From contig NZ_NHSK01000075.1 of NCBI RefSeq assembly GCF_016653355.1, forward strand, positions 18,535-82,534: a DNA stretch of 64,000 nucleotides. The letters run 5' to 3'. Both the position numbers and the translations under genes were made by a program. The stretch is from Rhodoplanes elegans (GTDB lineage: Bacteria; Pseudomonadota; Alphaproteobacteria; Rhizobiales; Xanthobacteraceae). The notes beneath the pieces are model-generated. The model searched no databases, was not told the DNA's origin, and saw only the letters and a program-made list of their open reading frames with translations. Position 1 is the first letter of the stretch. Each line of letters starts with the position of its first letter. Shown here in pieces: positions 46,686 to 55,207 of the stretch.

Positions 46686-49322
46686 TCACGCAGCCCACCA
46701 CCACCCGGCGTCGCTGCCGACCTTGGCAACAGGCGAGCCCGAGACGGGCTTCACGAGCCCGCGGATGAGCCCAGCGCCGAGCCGCACCACCACGCCCGGC
46801 AGAACGATGGCGCGCGCCACCGGCAGCGGCAGGGGCGCCAGCCGGGCCAGCGGCCGGGCCATCTCCCGGACGGCCGCAATCGCCGGGGCCAAAACCTGTC
46901 GGCGCTCGGCCGCGTCGAGGTCACGCAAACGGCGCCGCTCGACGTCGAGCATGGCGATTTCACAGCCGAGACGCGCCTTCAGCCACGCGCGAATGGCGGC
47001 TGGGGTCTGGGGGCCATTCGGCAAGATGACAGCGGTGCTTGGCGTCTGCCCCGGGCCGCGCTTCTGGTAGCGGGCGACCCGGCCCCGGAGGTTGGGTGGG
47101 TTTCCCTTACAAGGAGACTCCATGTAAGGAAAACCCACCCAACCTCCCTCGGCGACAATGGCGCCCGCCACCTTGGCGACGTGCTTCGCGTCATCCTGCG
47201 ACACTCCAGCATAGGCGCGCTCGTTCTCACGCCATCCGGCGAACAGCACCCCGTCCCGCCACACCTCAGCCGGCGTCCGCCACGCCCACGCAAGGTCACA
47301 CCACGGCACGACCGCATCAACCGTGACGTCGAGGACGACATCGGCGACGAGCCACGACACCACCGGATTGTCTTCGGTCCGGTTGACCGCCCGGTCGCGC
47401 GCAAGCGCCTGCACCTCGGCGTGCTCGCACATCTGGCGCCGCCTCGACTCGGCGCGAGGGTCGGGATGCACGAGGACGTCGACCGGGTGGGCTCTCCCGT
47501 CTGCACAGCGGATGTAGGCGCGCTCTTTCCGATACAGCGTTTTTTTATGGGCATCGGCCGCGACCGCTGCCACCGGCCCGCAAAACGTCACCTCGGCTTC
47601 GACTTCGGCGTCGCGAACCGAAGGCATCGGGCGCCCGATCACGAGATTCGAGCGCGTGTTCCGCCAATCGTTGCGCCCCGTCACGCCATTGAAGTTGCCC
47701 GGGATGATGTTCGCTGGCAGGCCCTTCTCAATCAGGTCGAGCTTCAACGCCTTCTGAGAAAACAGCCCGTTGGCGTCATGAGGGAACATGGCGGCGAGGA
47801 AACACGCGAGATTGTGCATGTATCGGCGATTGCGCCGCCGCTCCTCGGCCAGCTTGCCGTCCTGATCCGTCCGCCTGGCGATGCCGAGCGTCGTCGCCGA
47901 GACCGGCGCGTCGGTGATTTGAATCAGGTAGCTGTGCGGCGACCGTGCCACCGGCTGATCGAGCGCGACCCGCACGCGGCAGCCGAGAACGTTCTGAATC
48001 TGCTCGACGGTCGGTGGCGTGGCGTCGATCATCAGAATCGACGATCCATGGAGCTTCTCGTCGAGGCGCCGGAGCGGTCGGACGGCCAGCTTACGACCGC
48101 CGCCAGAGCCTCGCACGGTCAACGACCCTGACGCGCGCCCCGTTCTCAGAACGAACGCGACCTCATCCCAGATGTCGGCCATGATCCGAACCGACCGATA
48201 CGTCTCGGCGCCGGCCGCGACCACAGCATCGCGCTTTTCCGCCGGCATGTTCGGCGACAGCTCGCGGGGCGGACGGCGACTCCATTCGAGGCTGACGGCC
48301 ATCATCGCATCAAATTCATGCAGGCCGGCGGCCCGGAGCACCTCAGCCGACAGGTGCGCCCCGGGCGGCAACCCGTCGAGCGCGCTATGCAACGCGCTAC
48401 GGAGCTTCTGAAGGCGGAGGGTGCCGACGTCATCGACCGTGCCTTCGGCGGTCCTGATGACGTAGTTGTCGAGCAAGGAGTCCAGCGGCACGGCGGCAGC
48501 GTCGTCAATCATCGACCCGAGGAAGGACTCGTCGATGATCAACACGTCGGACAGCGGGACGAACTCCGGCCACGGACCGGCGAGCAGCGCGTGCGGCATC
48601 ACCCAAATCGCCGGCTGCGCGTTCCGCTGCCGATTGTAGCCGCAAACGTCGAAGAACCGGCACTTCACATCCGAGTCAGGACTGCCACAGACGTCAACCG
48701 AAGGCGCTCCGATCTCGACGGCGGCCTTACGAGCCGACTCGTCGAGACACATCTTGATTGCGCCATCACGGTCCGTCGCGTCGTCGCTCGGTTGATATCC
48801 AGGCGCGTCGGGGTCGGGTTTCGAGAACCCGCGGTAGGCGTGCACATCAGCGCCGAGGGCGCGCAGCTCGGCCGCCGCTTCCTCGGCGAGTTTCAGCGAC
48901 GGCACCGCGTAGACGACGCGCAGTCCGCGATTGATCGCCTTGACGCAATACGAATAGACCAGCGACGACTTCCCGATGCCGGCCTCCGCCTTGATCAGCA
49001 CGGCCTCCGGACGCCACTGCCGAAGGTCGTGGCTCGCAATCGCGTAGGGAATCCACCTCTCAGCCAGATGATGCATCGTCACGCGGTTGACGAGACCCTG
49101 CCGCTCGCGACGCTCGGCAGGGACCTGCTCTCCGAAGTATTGATCGAGAGTCGCCTTCAGCATCGCGCGAGCGACGTCGCGGGGCGCCGTCCGGTCCGGA
49201 TAGGTCGGCGCGGCCATGATAGGTTCCGCCGCCGCGCCGCCGATCAGCGCGAGCGCCGCGCCCGGCCGGTAGATGTCTTCTCGGACGAGTTCGGCGAGCT
49301 TCGGCTTGGAAGTGCTCGCCAT
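46686..49322 (-). CDS. P-loop NTPase/helicase-like replication protein of the element
   Basis: An 878-aa protein. Walker A is KAEAGIGKSS (~111-120) and Walker B LSDVLIIDESF (~258-267), giving a DEAD-like ATPase. Four cysteines lie between them (C192, C212, C221, C227; CGSPDSDVKCRFFDVCGY), a spacing reminiscent of the Fe-S domain of XPD/DinG helicases, though this is an inference. It follows the Toprim gene by 1 bp, as in many phage-like replication modules. A 61-bp palindrome encodes about 20 residues in frame near residue 730. Confidence 0.75.
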   Translation of the reverse strand: MASTSKPKLAELVREDIYRPGAALALIGGAAAEPIMAAPTYPDRTAPRDVARAMLKATLDQYFGEQVPAERRERQGLVNRVTMHHLAERWIPYAIASHDLRQWRPEAVLIKAEAGIGKSSLVYSYCVKAINRGLRVVYAVPSLKLAEEAAAELRALGADVHAYRGFSKPDPDAPGYQPSDDATDRDGAIKMCLDESARKAAVEIGAPSVDVCGSPDSDVKCRFFDVCGYNRQRNAQPAIWVMPHALLAGPWPEFVPLSDVLIIDESFLGSMIDDAAAVPLDSLLDNYVIRTAEGTVDDVGTLRLQKLRSALHSALDGLPPGAHLSAEVLRAAGLHEFDAMMAVSLEWSRRPPRELSPNMPAEKRDAVVAAGAETYRSVRIMADIWDEVAFVLRTGRASGSLTVRGSGGGRKLAVRPLRRLDEKLHGSSILMIDATPPTVEQIQNVLGCRVRVALDQPVARSPHSYLIQITDAPVSATTLGIARRTDQDGKLAEERRRNRRYMHNLACFLAAMFPHDANGLFSQKALKLDLIEKGLPANIIPGNFNGVTGRNDWRNTRSNLVIGRPMPSVRDAEVEAEVTFCGPVAAVAADAHKKTLYRKERAYIRCADGRAHPVDVLVHPDPRAESRRRQMCEHAEVQALARDRAVNRTEDNPVVSWLVADVVLDVTVDAVVPWCDLAWAWRTPAEVWRDGVLFAGWRENERAYAGVSQDDAKHVAKVAGAIVAEGGWVGFPYMESPCKGNPPNLRGRVARYQKRGPGQTPSTAVILPNGPQTPAAIRAWLKARLGCEIAMLDVERRRLRDLDAAERRQVLAPAIAAVREMARPLARLAPLPLPVARAIVLPGVVVRLGAGLIRGLVKPVSGSPVAKVGSDAGWWWAA
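47087..47147. repeat. 61-bp near-perfect palindrome inserted in the helicase-like gene
   Basis: 25-bp arms (GGAGGTTGGGTGGGTTTYCC and onward, one mismatch) flank an 11-bp centre that is itself partly palindromic (GGAGACTCC). It stays open in both directions: the gene strand reads GGWVGFPYMESPCKGNPPNL, and the opposite strand reads the nearly identical GGWVGFPYKETPCKENPPNL. Confidence 0.9.
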
Positions 49323-49323
49323 C

Positions 49324-50358
49324 TCACGCCACCTTACATGCGACGTTGTTCATGTCGCCGTCGAGTCGCGGAATGACGAGACGGACCTCACGTCCGGCGT
49401 CGTACCAGCGACGAGCGCACGCCTCGGCCGCCTTCGGGTTCGCGCCCTTGTCGTCCGTCTCGACCAGGATGCGAAGCACCTCGATCCCCGTCAGAACCGG
49501 GAAGGTCCCGATTGCTCCGGAGTTGCCGGCCACCCATGTGGGACCGAAGCCGAGCATGTCGGCCGAGAGGCTCGTCTCGATGCCTTCACCGATGGCCAGC
49601 GCGACCGTCACGTCCTCATCCGGCGTGAGCTTGATTGCGGCGCCCTTCGCGCGCCCCATCATCCTCTTCGCGAGCTTGGAACCGTCCGGCGACAAGAAAG
49701 TACGATGCACGCCGCACGCCTCGTTCGTGATTACGTCGCGCATCAGCGCGACCATACCCGGAACGCGCCGACCTTCGAACCACAGGGCGGGATGGAACCG
49801 AATCGCGTCGCCCGCCGCACGATCCGTCAGCGGAGCCTTGCGGCCGGCGAGGTAGGACTCGACGATGGTGCCGCGGGGATCGACGGCGGCACCCCACAGC
49901 GCCAGAGCCTCGGCGATGCGGACCGGATCGTGCTGATCGAGGACGATATCGGGTTCAGGCGGAGCGACGTCGAGAGGAATCGATCCGCCGATGAAGTCGA
50001 CAGCGAACGCCTTTGCCTCGGCGAAGCTGAGGCCGCGCGCGCGCATGATCAGCCCGAAGACGTCACCGCCCTCGCCGACCTCAAAGTCGAACCACGAGCC
50101 GGCCTTCGGCCCCGCGATGACGATGCCGAGGCTGCCCTTCCGGCGAAAGCGAAGCTCGTGCCGCAAACGCGCGGTCGGCCGACCGTACAGGGCGACGGCG
50201 AGCTTCGCCATCACCGGGGCGAGCGCGGCCTTCAATGCGGCGGTCTCGGCCCGCAGCTCGGCCCGGACGATGTCCTCCGCCGACAGGGCCGCGCCACCGG
50301 CAATTGCCGTGAGGCGACCAAACCGGGCTCCCTCGTCGCCGTCACTGCGGGTATTCAC
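49324..50358 (-). CDS. Toprim-domain protein (phage/plasmid primase-like)
   Basis: A 344-aa protein. The N-terminal half resembles the DUF7146/zinc-less primase-associated region (KAGSWFDFEVGEGGDVFGLIMRARG). The C-terminal Toprim fold has VALAIGEGIETSLSA (catalytic Glu) and LVETDDKGANPKAAEACARRW (DxD-like). Such proteins work with a downstream helicase in phage-like replication. It ends 1 bp before the helicase-like gene, so they form a pair. A terminator-like hairpin precedes it. Confidence 0.85.
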   Translation of the reverse strand: MNTRSDGDEGARFGRLTAIAGGAALSAEDIVRAELRAETAALKAALAPVMAKLAVALYGRPTARLRHELRFRRKGSLGIVIAGPKAGSWFDFEVGEGGDVFGLIMRARGLSFAEAKAFAVDFIGGSIPLDVAPPEPDIVLDQHDPVRIAEALALWGAAVDPRGTIVESYLAGRKAPLTDRAAGDAIRFHPALWFEGRRVPGMVALMRDVITNEACGVHRTFLSPDGSKLAKRMMGRAKGAAIKLTPDEDVTVALAIGEGIETSLSADMLGFGPTWVAGNSGAIGTFPVLTGIEVLRILVETDDKGANPKAAEACARRWYDAGREVRLVIPRLDGDMNNVACKVA

Positions 50359-50398
50359 GGATTAGTCCTGATGTTTCACTGGCGTCGGGCGGTCTTGG

Positions 50399-50428
50399 AA
50401 AAGGCGGGGTGGGGTGCCCCGCCTTTTT
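50399..50428. terminator. Rho-independent terminator-like hairpin, usable in both directions
   Basis: AAAAGGCGGGG pairs with CCCCGCCTTTTT around a 7-nt loop. On the - strand it ends in a T-run, 10 bp after the stop of the 75-aa gene and 41 bp before the Toprim start, so it would interrupt transcription into the replication genes unless bypassed. Confidence 0.75.
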
Positions 50429-50437
50429 CTTTTGCGG

Positions 50438-50665
50438 TCACGCCGCGGCGCTTTTCGTGCCGAACAACTCAGCCCGAATCTCTTCGATCCGCTTCAACCG
50501 CTTGAAGATCAGGCCGCGATAGTACGCCCGGCCGGGCGGATCGTAGACGAACCCCTCGTCGTCGAGTTGAGCGCGCAAGTAACGCTCTTGCGCCCAGAGA
50601 ATCTCGTCGGCGGTGACGCGCATCATGTTCGCAAGGTGGGCGCGTGACGGAAGTCGAAAGCTCAT
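50438..50665 (-). CDS. Small hypothetical protein
   Basis: A 75-aa protein with MSFRLPSRAHLANMMRVTAD, LRAQLDDEGFVYDPPGRAYY and a basic C-terminal helix. Unknown family. A very strong AGGAGGACACG site precedes the ATG. It follows the 81-aa gene by 16 bp in an operon led by the AlpA-like gene. Confidence 0.65.
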   Translation of the reverse strand: MSFRLPSRAHLANMMRVTADEILWAQERYLRAQLDDEGFVYDPPGRAYYRGLIFKRLKRIEEIRAELFGTKSAAA

Positions 50666-50681
50666 CGTGTCCTCCTGATCT

Positions 50682-50927
50682 TTAGAGCGCCGCGACAACG
50701 TCCTCGTCGTCGCGCTGGATCGCGAGCAGGTCCCACAGAGCCGCGATGTGCTCCCGCACGCTGGCGTTCACCATCGCGAGACTGGCGAGCAAGCCGGCGT
50801 CGGCGATGGCCGCGACGAGCCGCAGAGACGCCGCAGTAACGGCCGAGTCGGTCGCGCCAAGGGTCACTTCGTCCTCAACAGGGAGAGCGTCGGCGAGGGC
50901 GGACAGGTAGCTGGAGTCCATCTTCAT
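50682..50927 (-). CDS. Small hypothetical helical protein
   Basis: An 81-aa protein rich in Ala and Leu (SSYLSALADALPVEDEVTLG, SLRLVAAIADAGLLASLAMV, REHIAALWDLLAIQRDDED). No family recognised. The ATG sits 6 bp after GGAG and overlaps by one base (TGATG) the stop of the restored AlpA-like frame, indicating coupling. Confidence 0.65.
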   Translation of the reverse strand: MKMDSSYLSALADALPVEDEVTLGATDSAVTAASLRLVAAIADAGLLASLAMVNASVREHIAALWDLLAIQRDDEDVVAAL

Positions 50928-51147
50928 CAGCTCCGGCGAGCACGCTGCGCGGTCGTCGGCAGCGACGCGACGAAACGCGCGATCTCGGCGCGCTCGAAAA
51001 GCGTCGCCGACCATACTTCCGGCCCACGATGCGCCCGGCCTTCAGCTCGGCGTAGAGCGCCGAGCGGCTGATGCCGGCCGCTTTCGCGGCGGCGGCGGCG
51101 CCGCGAATGACAAGGGGTTCAGGGGACGCTTCGGGCTTGATGTTCAT
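50927..51147 (-). pseudogene. AlpA-like HTH excisionase/regulator gene with a one-base frameshift
   Basis: The first 48 codons (PLVIRGAAAAAKAAGISRSALYAELKAGRIVGRKYGRR) give a normal HTH, with a strong GGAGGAG site. Near 50997-51007 the frame breaks. The -1 frame then continues with the expected LFERAEIARFVASLPTTAQRARRS and a stop that overlaps the next gene's ATG. A lost base, or one T missing from the TTTT run, explains it. It could be a true mutation, a sequencing error, or less likely programmed slippage. Confidence 0.75.
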
Positions 51148-51611
51148 GGAACTCCTCCGATGTGGTGGGGAGTTCTTAGGTATCTTAGGATCTAAGTCAA
51201 GAAAAATGCTCTATGTGTCAAATGCATATCATGCCATAGGCATTATATGGACGAGAAAGGTCGCAGAGTTATTGCAGTCTGTTCTCTGAATGTTGCACCT
51301 CAAAGGCCGTTCGATCCAATCTCTCAACGACTCAATTTCGAAAGCGCGTCCAGGTACTTGCCGGAGTCCCGAGAGACCGGCGAGAGCTTGGTGCGTCGTC
51401 GGCATCGGCGCCGGACTGCTGACGGACGGTGACGGATGGTCGCGCCGAAAAATATGTGAATCATCTTTGTGGATGGCGCCGGCTCAACGCGCCCGCGCGC
51501 GGCCCGTGGCGCGTCCGCGGGCGCGGACGGCCGACCATGCCGGACGGACGGACGGGCGCGCGGGCGCGCTCCGGAGCGCCACGGCGCGGCCGTCGTCGCG
51601 GCCGTGCTCGA
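51148..51611. promoter_or_regulatory. 464-bp A/T-rich control region between the AlpA-like gene and the integrase
   Basis: Within 51175-51196 CTTAGG is repeated 9 bp apart, and CTTAG-GAT-CTAAG is an inverted repeat, 27-50 bp before the AlpA-like start. It is a likely operator/promoter site of the - strand operon. The rest (51300-51611) holds no supported gene. Confidence 0.45.
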
Positions 51612-52940
51612 TCAGGTGGTCTTCTTGCGTTTCCGGCCGCGCGTGATCGGCACCACACCGGCCGGCGGTGCCACGAGCGGCACCACGGCAGCCGCGGCGA
51701 GGTCGTCGAGCGCGTCCACGACGAATGCGCTGTAGTGCGCCTCGATCATCGCGGACGACGTATCGTGAAGCGCCGCGACCAGCCGGACCGGCAACCCGGC
51801 CCGGAGCCCGCGGACAATCGAGCTATGGCGTAATGCATAGGCGACCGTCCCGGCAGGCAGCTCGGCTTTTTCCCGGATCAGCCCCCAAGGCCGAGTCAAT
51901 TCGGCGGCCGACGTCCAAGGGCCGCGACGATCCTTCACCCAAGTTGCGACGCCGGTCTGCCGCCAGCGCCACCGTTCGAGCAACGGCGCGGCGCTCGACC
52001 GGCCGGTGACGACGGGCGCCAGTTCGTCGAGCACGTCACGTCCCACCCGCACCGCGACGCGAGCGCGCTGCTTCACGCCCCGCCCCTTCCGGCTGGTAGG
52101 CACCAGGAGCCGGCCGTCGATCACGTCGCCGACGGTCATTCGCGCGATCTGAGAGAACCGGGCGCCGGTCGCGGCGAGCACCACGACCAGCCGCACGAGG
52201 TCGCCGCCCCAATCGTCCTCAGCGTCGATCTCGCGCGCAGTGCGGATGATGGCCCGGACCTCTTCGTCGCCGAGCACCTGAGCCTCACGGGCGACCGGGG
52301 CCACAGCCTGCGGCGTGGCAAGGCCGTTCTTGACGACGATGGCGATGTGAGCCGGCAGCCGGTCCCGGTGAGCCCGGGCCGCACCGTTGAGTGCCGCTTT
52401 CAGGTCGTTGACGGTGCGGCGCACGGAGCCGTGGGCGAGCCCTTCGGAGAGGGCGGTTCGCCAGCGGGTCAAGTCCTTCTCGACGAGGCGATGCAGCGGC
52501 ACCTCGGCGAGCGGCGCGCCGAGCACATGCTTGGTCAGGCGGGATCGAGCATCTCGCTTCCGGTCGGTGCCGCGCGCCTCCCGCTCGGCGATGTAGTCCT
52601 CGACAGCCCGGGCAATCGTCAGGACCGGCCCCGCGGCGGCGGCGGCTTCGTCGGCGCGGCGGGCGGCGACCAGCTCCCGGATGCGCGTCACAGCCTGAGC
52701 GTAGGAGAGCGTGCCGGACCCGTCCGCCCGGATTGCGTCATCGGCCGTCGCCAGCGTCTCATAGCTGTAGCCACCATCGGCACCCCGCCATCGGGCAACC
52801 CACCGCCCACCACGGGCGCCGCGCCTGTATCCGAGGTGAACGTCGGGGTCGATCCCGCGCCAATAGGGTTCGGGACGCGCGGTGAGCTTCGACCGTGCTT
52901 TCGGGGTGGTGATCTCACTCTCGACCAGGGTCCGAGCCAT
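51612..52940 (-). CDS. int: Tyrosine-type site-specific recombinase (integrase)
   Basis: A 442-aa integrase. The N-terminal arm- and core-binding region includes LTIARAVEDYIAEREARGTDRKRDARSRL. The catalytic domain shows LAATGARFSQIARMTVGD (first Arg, ~258), the K strand region, VAYALRHSSIVRGLRAGLP (R-H), LVAALHDTSSAMIEAHYSAF (His and nucleophilic Tyr ~400). The start MARTLVESE is chosen; a longer frame would run into attR. It sits next to attR and reads into the element, as usual for tRNA-integrating islands. Confidence 0.93.
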   Translation of the reverse strand: MARTLVESEITTPKARSKLTARPEPYWRGIDPDVHLGYRRGARGGRWVARWRGADGGYSYETLATADDAIRADGSGTLSYAQAVTRIRELVAARRADEAAAAAGPVLTIARAVEDYIAEREARGTDRKRDARSRLTKHVLGAPLAEVPLHRLVEKDLTRWRTALSEGLAHGSVRRTVNDLKAALNGAARAHRDRLPAHIAIVVKNGLATPQAVAPVAREAQVLGDEEVRAIIRTAREIDAEDDWGGDLVRLVVVLAATGARFSQIARMTVGDVIDGRLLVPTSRKGRGVKQRARVAVRVGRDVLDELAPVVTGRSSAAPLLERWRWRQTGVATWVKDRRGPWTSAAELTRPWGLIREKAELPAGTVAYALRHSSIVRGLRAGLPVRLVAALHDTSSAMIEAHYSAFVVDALDDLAAAAVVPLVAPPAGVVPITRGRKRKKTT

Positions 52941-53053
52941 GTTTTCGCCCTCGAACTTACGGACTATTCGTGAAATATACGGCCTCGTACGCGCCCGGAC
53001 GACCATAGACATTAATTTTGATGACGCAATGAATTCATGGACGTAGGCGGACA

Positions 53054-53079
53054 ACGGCGAAAACAAGGCCCGTCGATTC
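53054..53079 (+). repeat. Degenerate partial copy of the att core
   Basis: ACGGCGAAAACA followed by TCGATTC repeats the central part of the tRNA 3' sequence, immediately inside attR. It may be an arm-type recognition site or a scar of an earlier integration. Confidence 0.55.
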
Positions 53080-53130
53080 GTCGCCCTTTCACGGCGAAAA
53101 CAGGGGTTCGATTCCCCTTGGGCGCGCCAG
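53079..53130 (+). other. attR: 52-bp direct repeat
   Basis: Identical to the attL block over 52 bp. The following GATTTCCC also resembles the ATTTCCC after attL. It marks the right limit of the element and represents the displaced 3' end of tRNA-Glu. Confidence 0.93.
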
Positions 53131-53456
53131 GATTTCCCGAAGACGATCGTTGGCTCGACACGCACCCCGCGTCCGCGTCACACGTGTCCACACTCCGTCA
53201 AAGCAGACCGGGGTCCAATCGACCTGCCTGCGCCCCTCGTCCCACGAAGCGCCACCGCTCCCCGGCACACTCGGGCTAGTCCGATCGTGCTATGAGGACC
53301 GTGGCACTCGGGCCGGGTCTCGCGAAAAAGGGGCCATCCGGGCTCGTGGAAGCGAAAGGCCTTTCGATCCGGTGACGATGTGTCGTAACTGACGACCGCC
53401 GTCAGGCGCGTGCGCCGTCATTCCATGCCGAACGACGAGCATGAAGCTTTCTGCGC
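53131..53456. other. Gene-free 326-bp flank right of attR
   Basis: No supported gene. A perfect 14-bp palindrome CGAAAGGCCTTTCG lies at 53353-53366. Before integration this would have followed tRNA-Glu directly and may contain its terminator, but none is obvious. Confidence 0.45.
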
Positions 53457-53696
53457 TCAGTCGCCCACGCCGCGCCACCTTTTCAAATACTCGATCCGCA
53501 CGTCCTCGATCGAAAGCCCTGAAGCCTGCAGCAAGGCATCTTGCGCGGCGTCCAGGTTTTCCATGGCGACATTGATCAAGGCGACCTTCGCATCGGAAGC
53601 CCTCTCGGGGTCGCAGGAAAGCCAGGCGTCCAGGATACACCCGGCACTGAAGATGTGGACCAGCGCCTCGGTTGCATCTCCGATCAATCTGGACAC
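53457..53696 (-). CDS. Small hypothetical protein
   Basis: A 79-aa helical protein (SRLIGDATEALVHIFSAG, DAKVALINVAMENLDAAQDALLQ, SIEDVRIEYLKRWRGVGD). Unknown family. A GTG start with GGAG eight bases upstream is chosen; an ATG further upstream gives a longer but unconvincing N-terminus. Less GC-rich than its neighbours. Confidence 0.5.
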   Translation of the reverse strand: MSRLIGDATEALVHIFSAGCILDAWLSCDPERASDAKVALINVAMENLDAAQDALLQASGLSIEDVRIEYLKRWRGVGD

Positions 53697-54017
53697 GCGA
53701 CAACTCCGATCGGCTTCACGAACGAAAGCAATCGGAACGGGGGATGAAATCGGAATAACGAGAGACTGGGGGAGAAAACGTGGCCCCACGGTAATGTTCG
53801 CGATAACAACCAAGTCCGACCGCAAACCTGAGAGACAGCATTGCCGCGAACTGGGGATTTACCGACCGCAAGACCGTGGAGCCGGCCATTAATGGATCGT
53901 GCTAGACGGCCGCGGTTTCCGGATCAAGCCTCTTGTTCCCTACGCCGAGTGTATTAGCCGGCCGGTGCCCACAAGCCCCGGCGATCGCATATCCAACGTC
54001 GAGGAGCCGGCCCGTGG
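53697..54017. other. Gene-free 321-bp stretch
   Basis: No supported coding frame, repeat or terminator was found. Base composition is lower in GC than the flanking metabolic genes, which may indicate eroded DNA next to the island. Confidence 0.4.
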
Positions 54018-55058
54018 TCAGACGCGGGCGAGCTGCTGCAGCAGATCCAGGTTCTGCGGACCGGGCGCGAGCTCGCCGCGCTCGATCCGGCGAGCGAGCG
54101 CGACCACGGCCGCGTTGATCGGCGCCCGGCCGCCGTGCCGCGCGTGCTCGGCGACGACGAGACCGTTGAGGTCGTCGACCTCGCTGTGGCGTCCCTTCAT
54201 CCAGTCCTGCAGCACGGTCGTCTTGGTGTGCGGGAGCACGAAGCCGGCGAGCAGCGTGTCGAGCAGCATCTCCACCAGCCGGTTGGTCTGCCGCACGTCG
54301 TCCGGCGTCAGGCCGAAGATCGGCAGCACGGCGTGACCGGCGAGCGCGCCCGCGTCGAGCGCCTCCTGGCCGGAGCCGAGCATCAGCTCGCGCATGCCCG
54401 GCAGCCGCGCCGCCTCGAGCATCGGCAGCCCGAGAATGGCCGTGGTGACCAGCGTGGTGGCGTTGCTGACGAGCTTCATCCACTTGGCGGCGCGGATGTC
54501 GTCGACGATCTCCACCGTGCCGACGTGGCGCAGCAGCGCCGCGATCTCCTCCTCGCGCCCCGCGGCGGCCGGGTCGATCGCCCCGACCGCGAACCACGAG
54601 CGCGGCGGCGGCGAGTGGCGCTGCACCACACCCGGATCGAACATCATCGACGAAATCTCGATGACGCAGCCCATCGTCCGGTGCGCCCCGACCACCGCCG
54701 CGATGGTGTCGGTCGTCATGCCGTTCTGCACCCCGGCGACGAGGCCGTCCGGCTTCAGATACGGCGCGATCAGCTCGCAGGACCAGCGCGTGTCGTAGGC
54801 CTTGGTCACCAGCAGCACGATGTCGAACGGCTCCCGGAACGTGCAGACGTCACACAGATGGTGCGCCCGCACCGGCACGGTCAAGGTTTCGTCCGGCATC
54901 TCGATGCGCGCGCCGCGCGCCCGCATCGCCTCCACATGCGCCGGCCACTGATCGATCAGCACCACATCGAGCCCGGCGCGGGTGAGGTCGGCGCCGATCG
55001 AGGCCCCGTTGGCGCCGGCCCCGAGCACGGCGATCCTTTTCTTCGTCGTCACGTCCAC
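54018..55058 (-). CDS. 2-dehydropantoate 2-reductase family protein (PanE/ApbA)
   Basis: A 346-aa NADPH-dependent reductase. The N-terminal Rossmann motif is IAVLGAGANGASIGADL, then LLVTKAYDT, VAGVQNGM, and the catalytic lysine region AAKWMKLVSNATT with the C-terminal PHTKTTVLQDWMKGRHSEVDDLNGLVV (conserved Ser/Glu). True ketopantoate reductases are about 300 aa; this longer type often reduces other 2-oxo acids, so I avoid calling it panE. It is divergent from the GMC oxidoreductase. Confidence 0.88.
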   Translation of the reverse strand: MDVTTKKRIAVLGAGANGASIGADLTRAGLDVVLIDQWPAHVEAMRARGARIEMPDETLTVPVRAHHLCDVCTFREPFDIVLLVTKAYDTRWSCELIAPYLKPDGLVAGVQNGMTTDTIAAVVGAHRTMGCVIEISSMMFDPGVVQRHSPPPRSWFAVGAIDPAAAGREEEIAALLRHVGTVEIVDDIRAAKWMKLVSNATTLVTTAILGLPMLEAARLPGMRELMLGSGQEALDAGALAGHAVLPIFGLTPDDVRQTNRLVEMLLDTLLAGFVLPHTKTTVLQDWMKGRHSEVDDLNGLVVAEHARHGGRAPINAAVVALARRIERGELAPGPQNLDLLQQLARV

Positions 55059-55207
55059 GCGGCGCTCCGTTGTTCACGTTCAGGCGATCTCGAGATCAGT
55101 TGGGTTTGGATTTCGCGCGCCGCGCTTCGCTCTTGACGAGCCCGGGCCGTTGATTGTCCGATCGGCATCGTCGAACAACCCTCCCCTCACCCGCGAAGCA
55201 ATTTCAG

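Noticed and set aside
50927..51147. Programmed -1 frameshift in the AlpA-like gene
   Set aside because: There is no canonical X-XXY-YYZ slippery heptamer at the break; a simple indel is more likely, so it is annotated as a frameshifted gene.
45131..51301. 12-bp exact repeat ATGTTGCACCTC at 45131 and 51290 as a shared operator
   Set aside because: Several exact 12-mers are expected by chance in a 20-kb element, and the first copy overlaps a start codon and ribosome-binding site.
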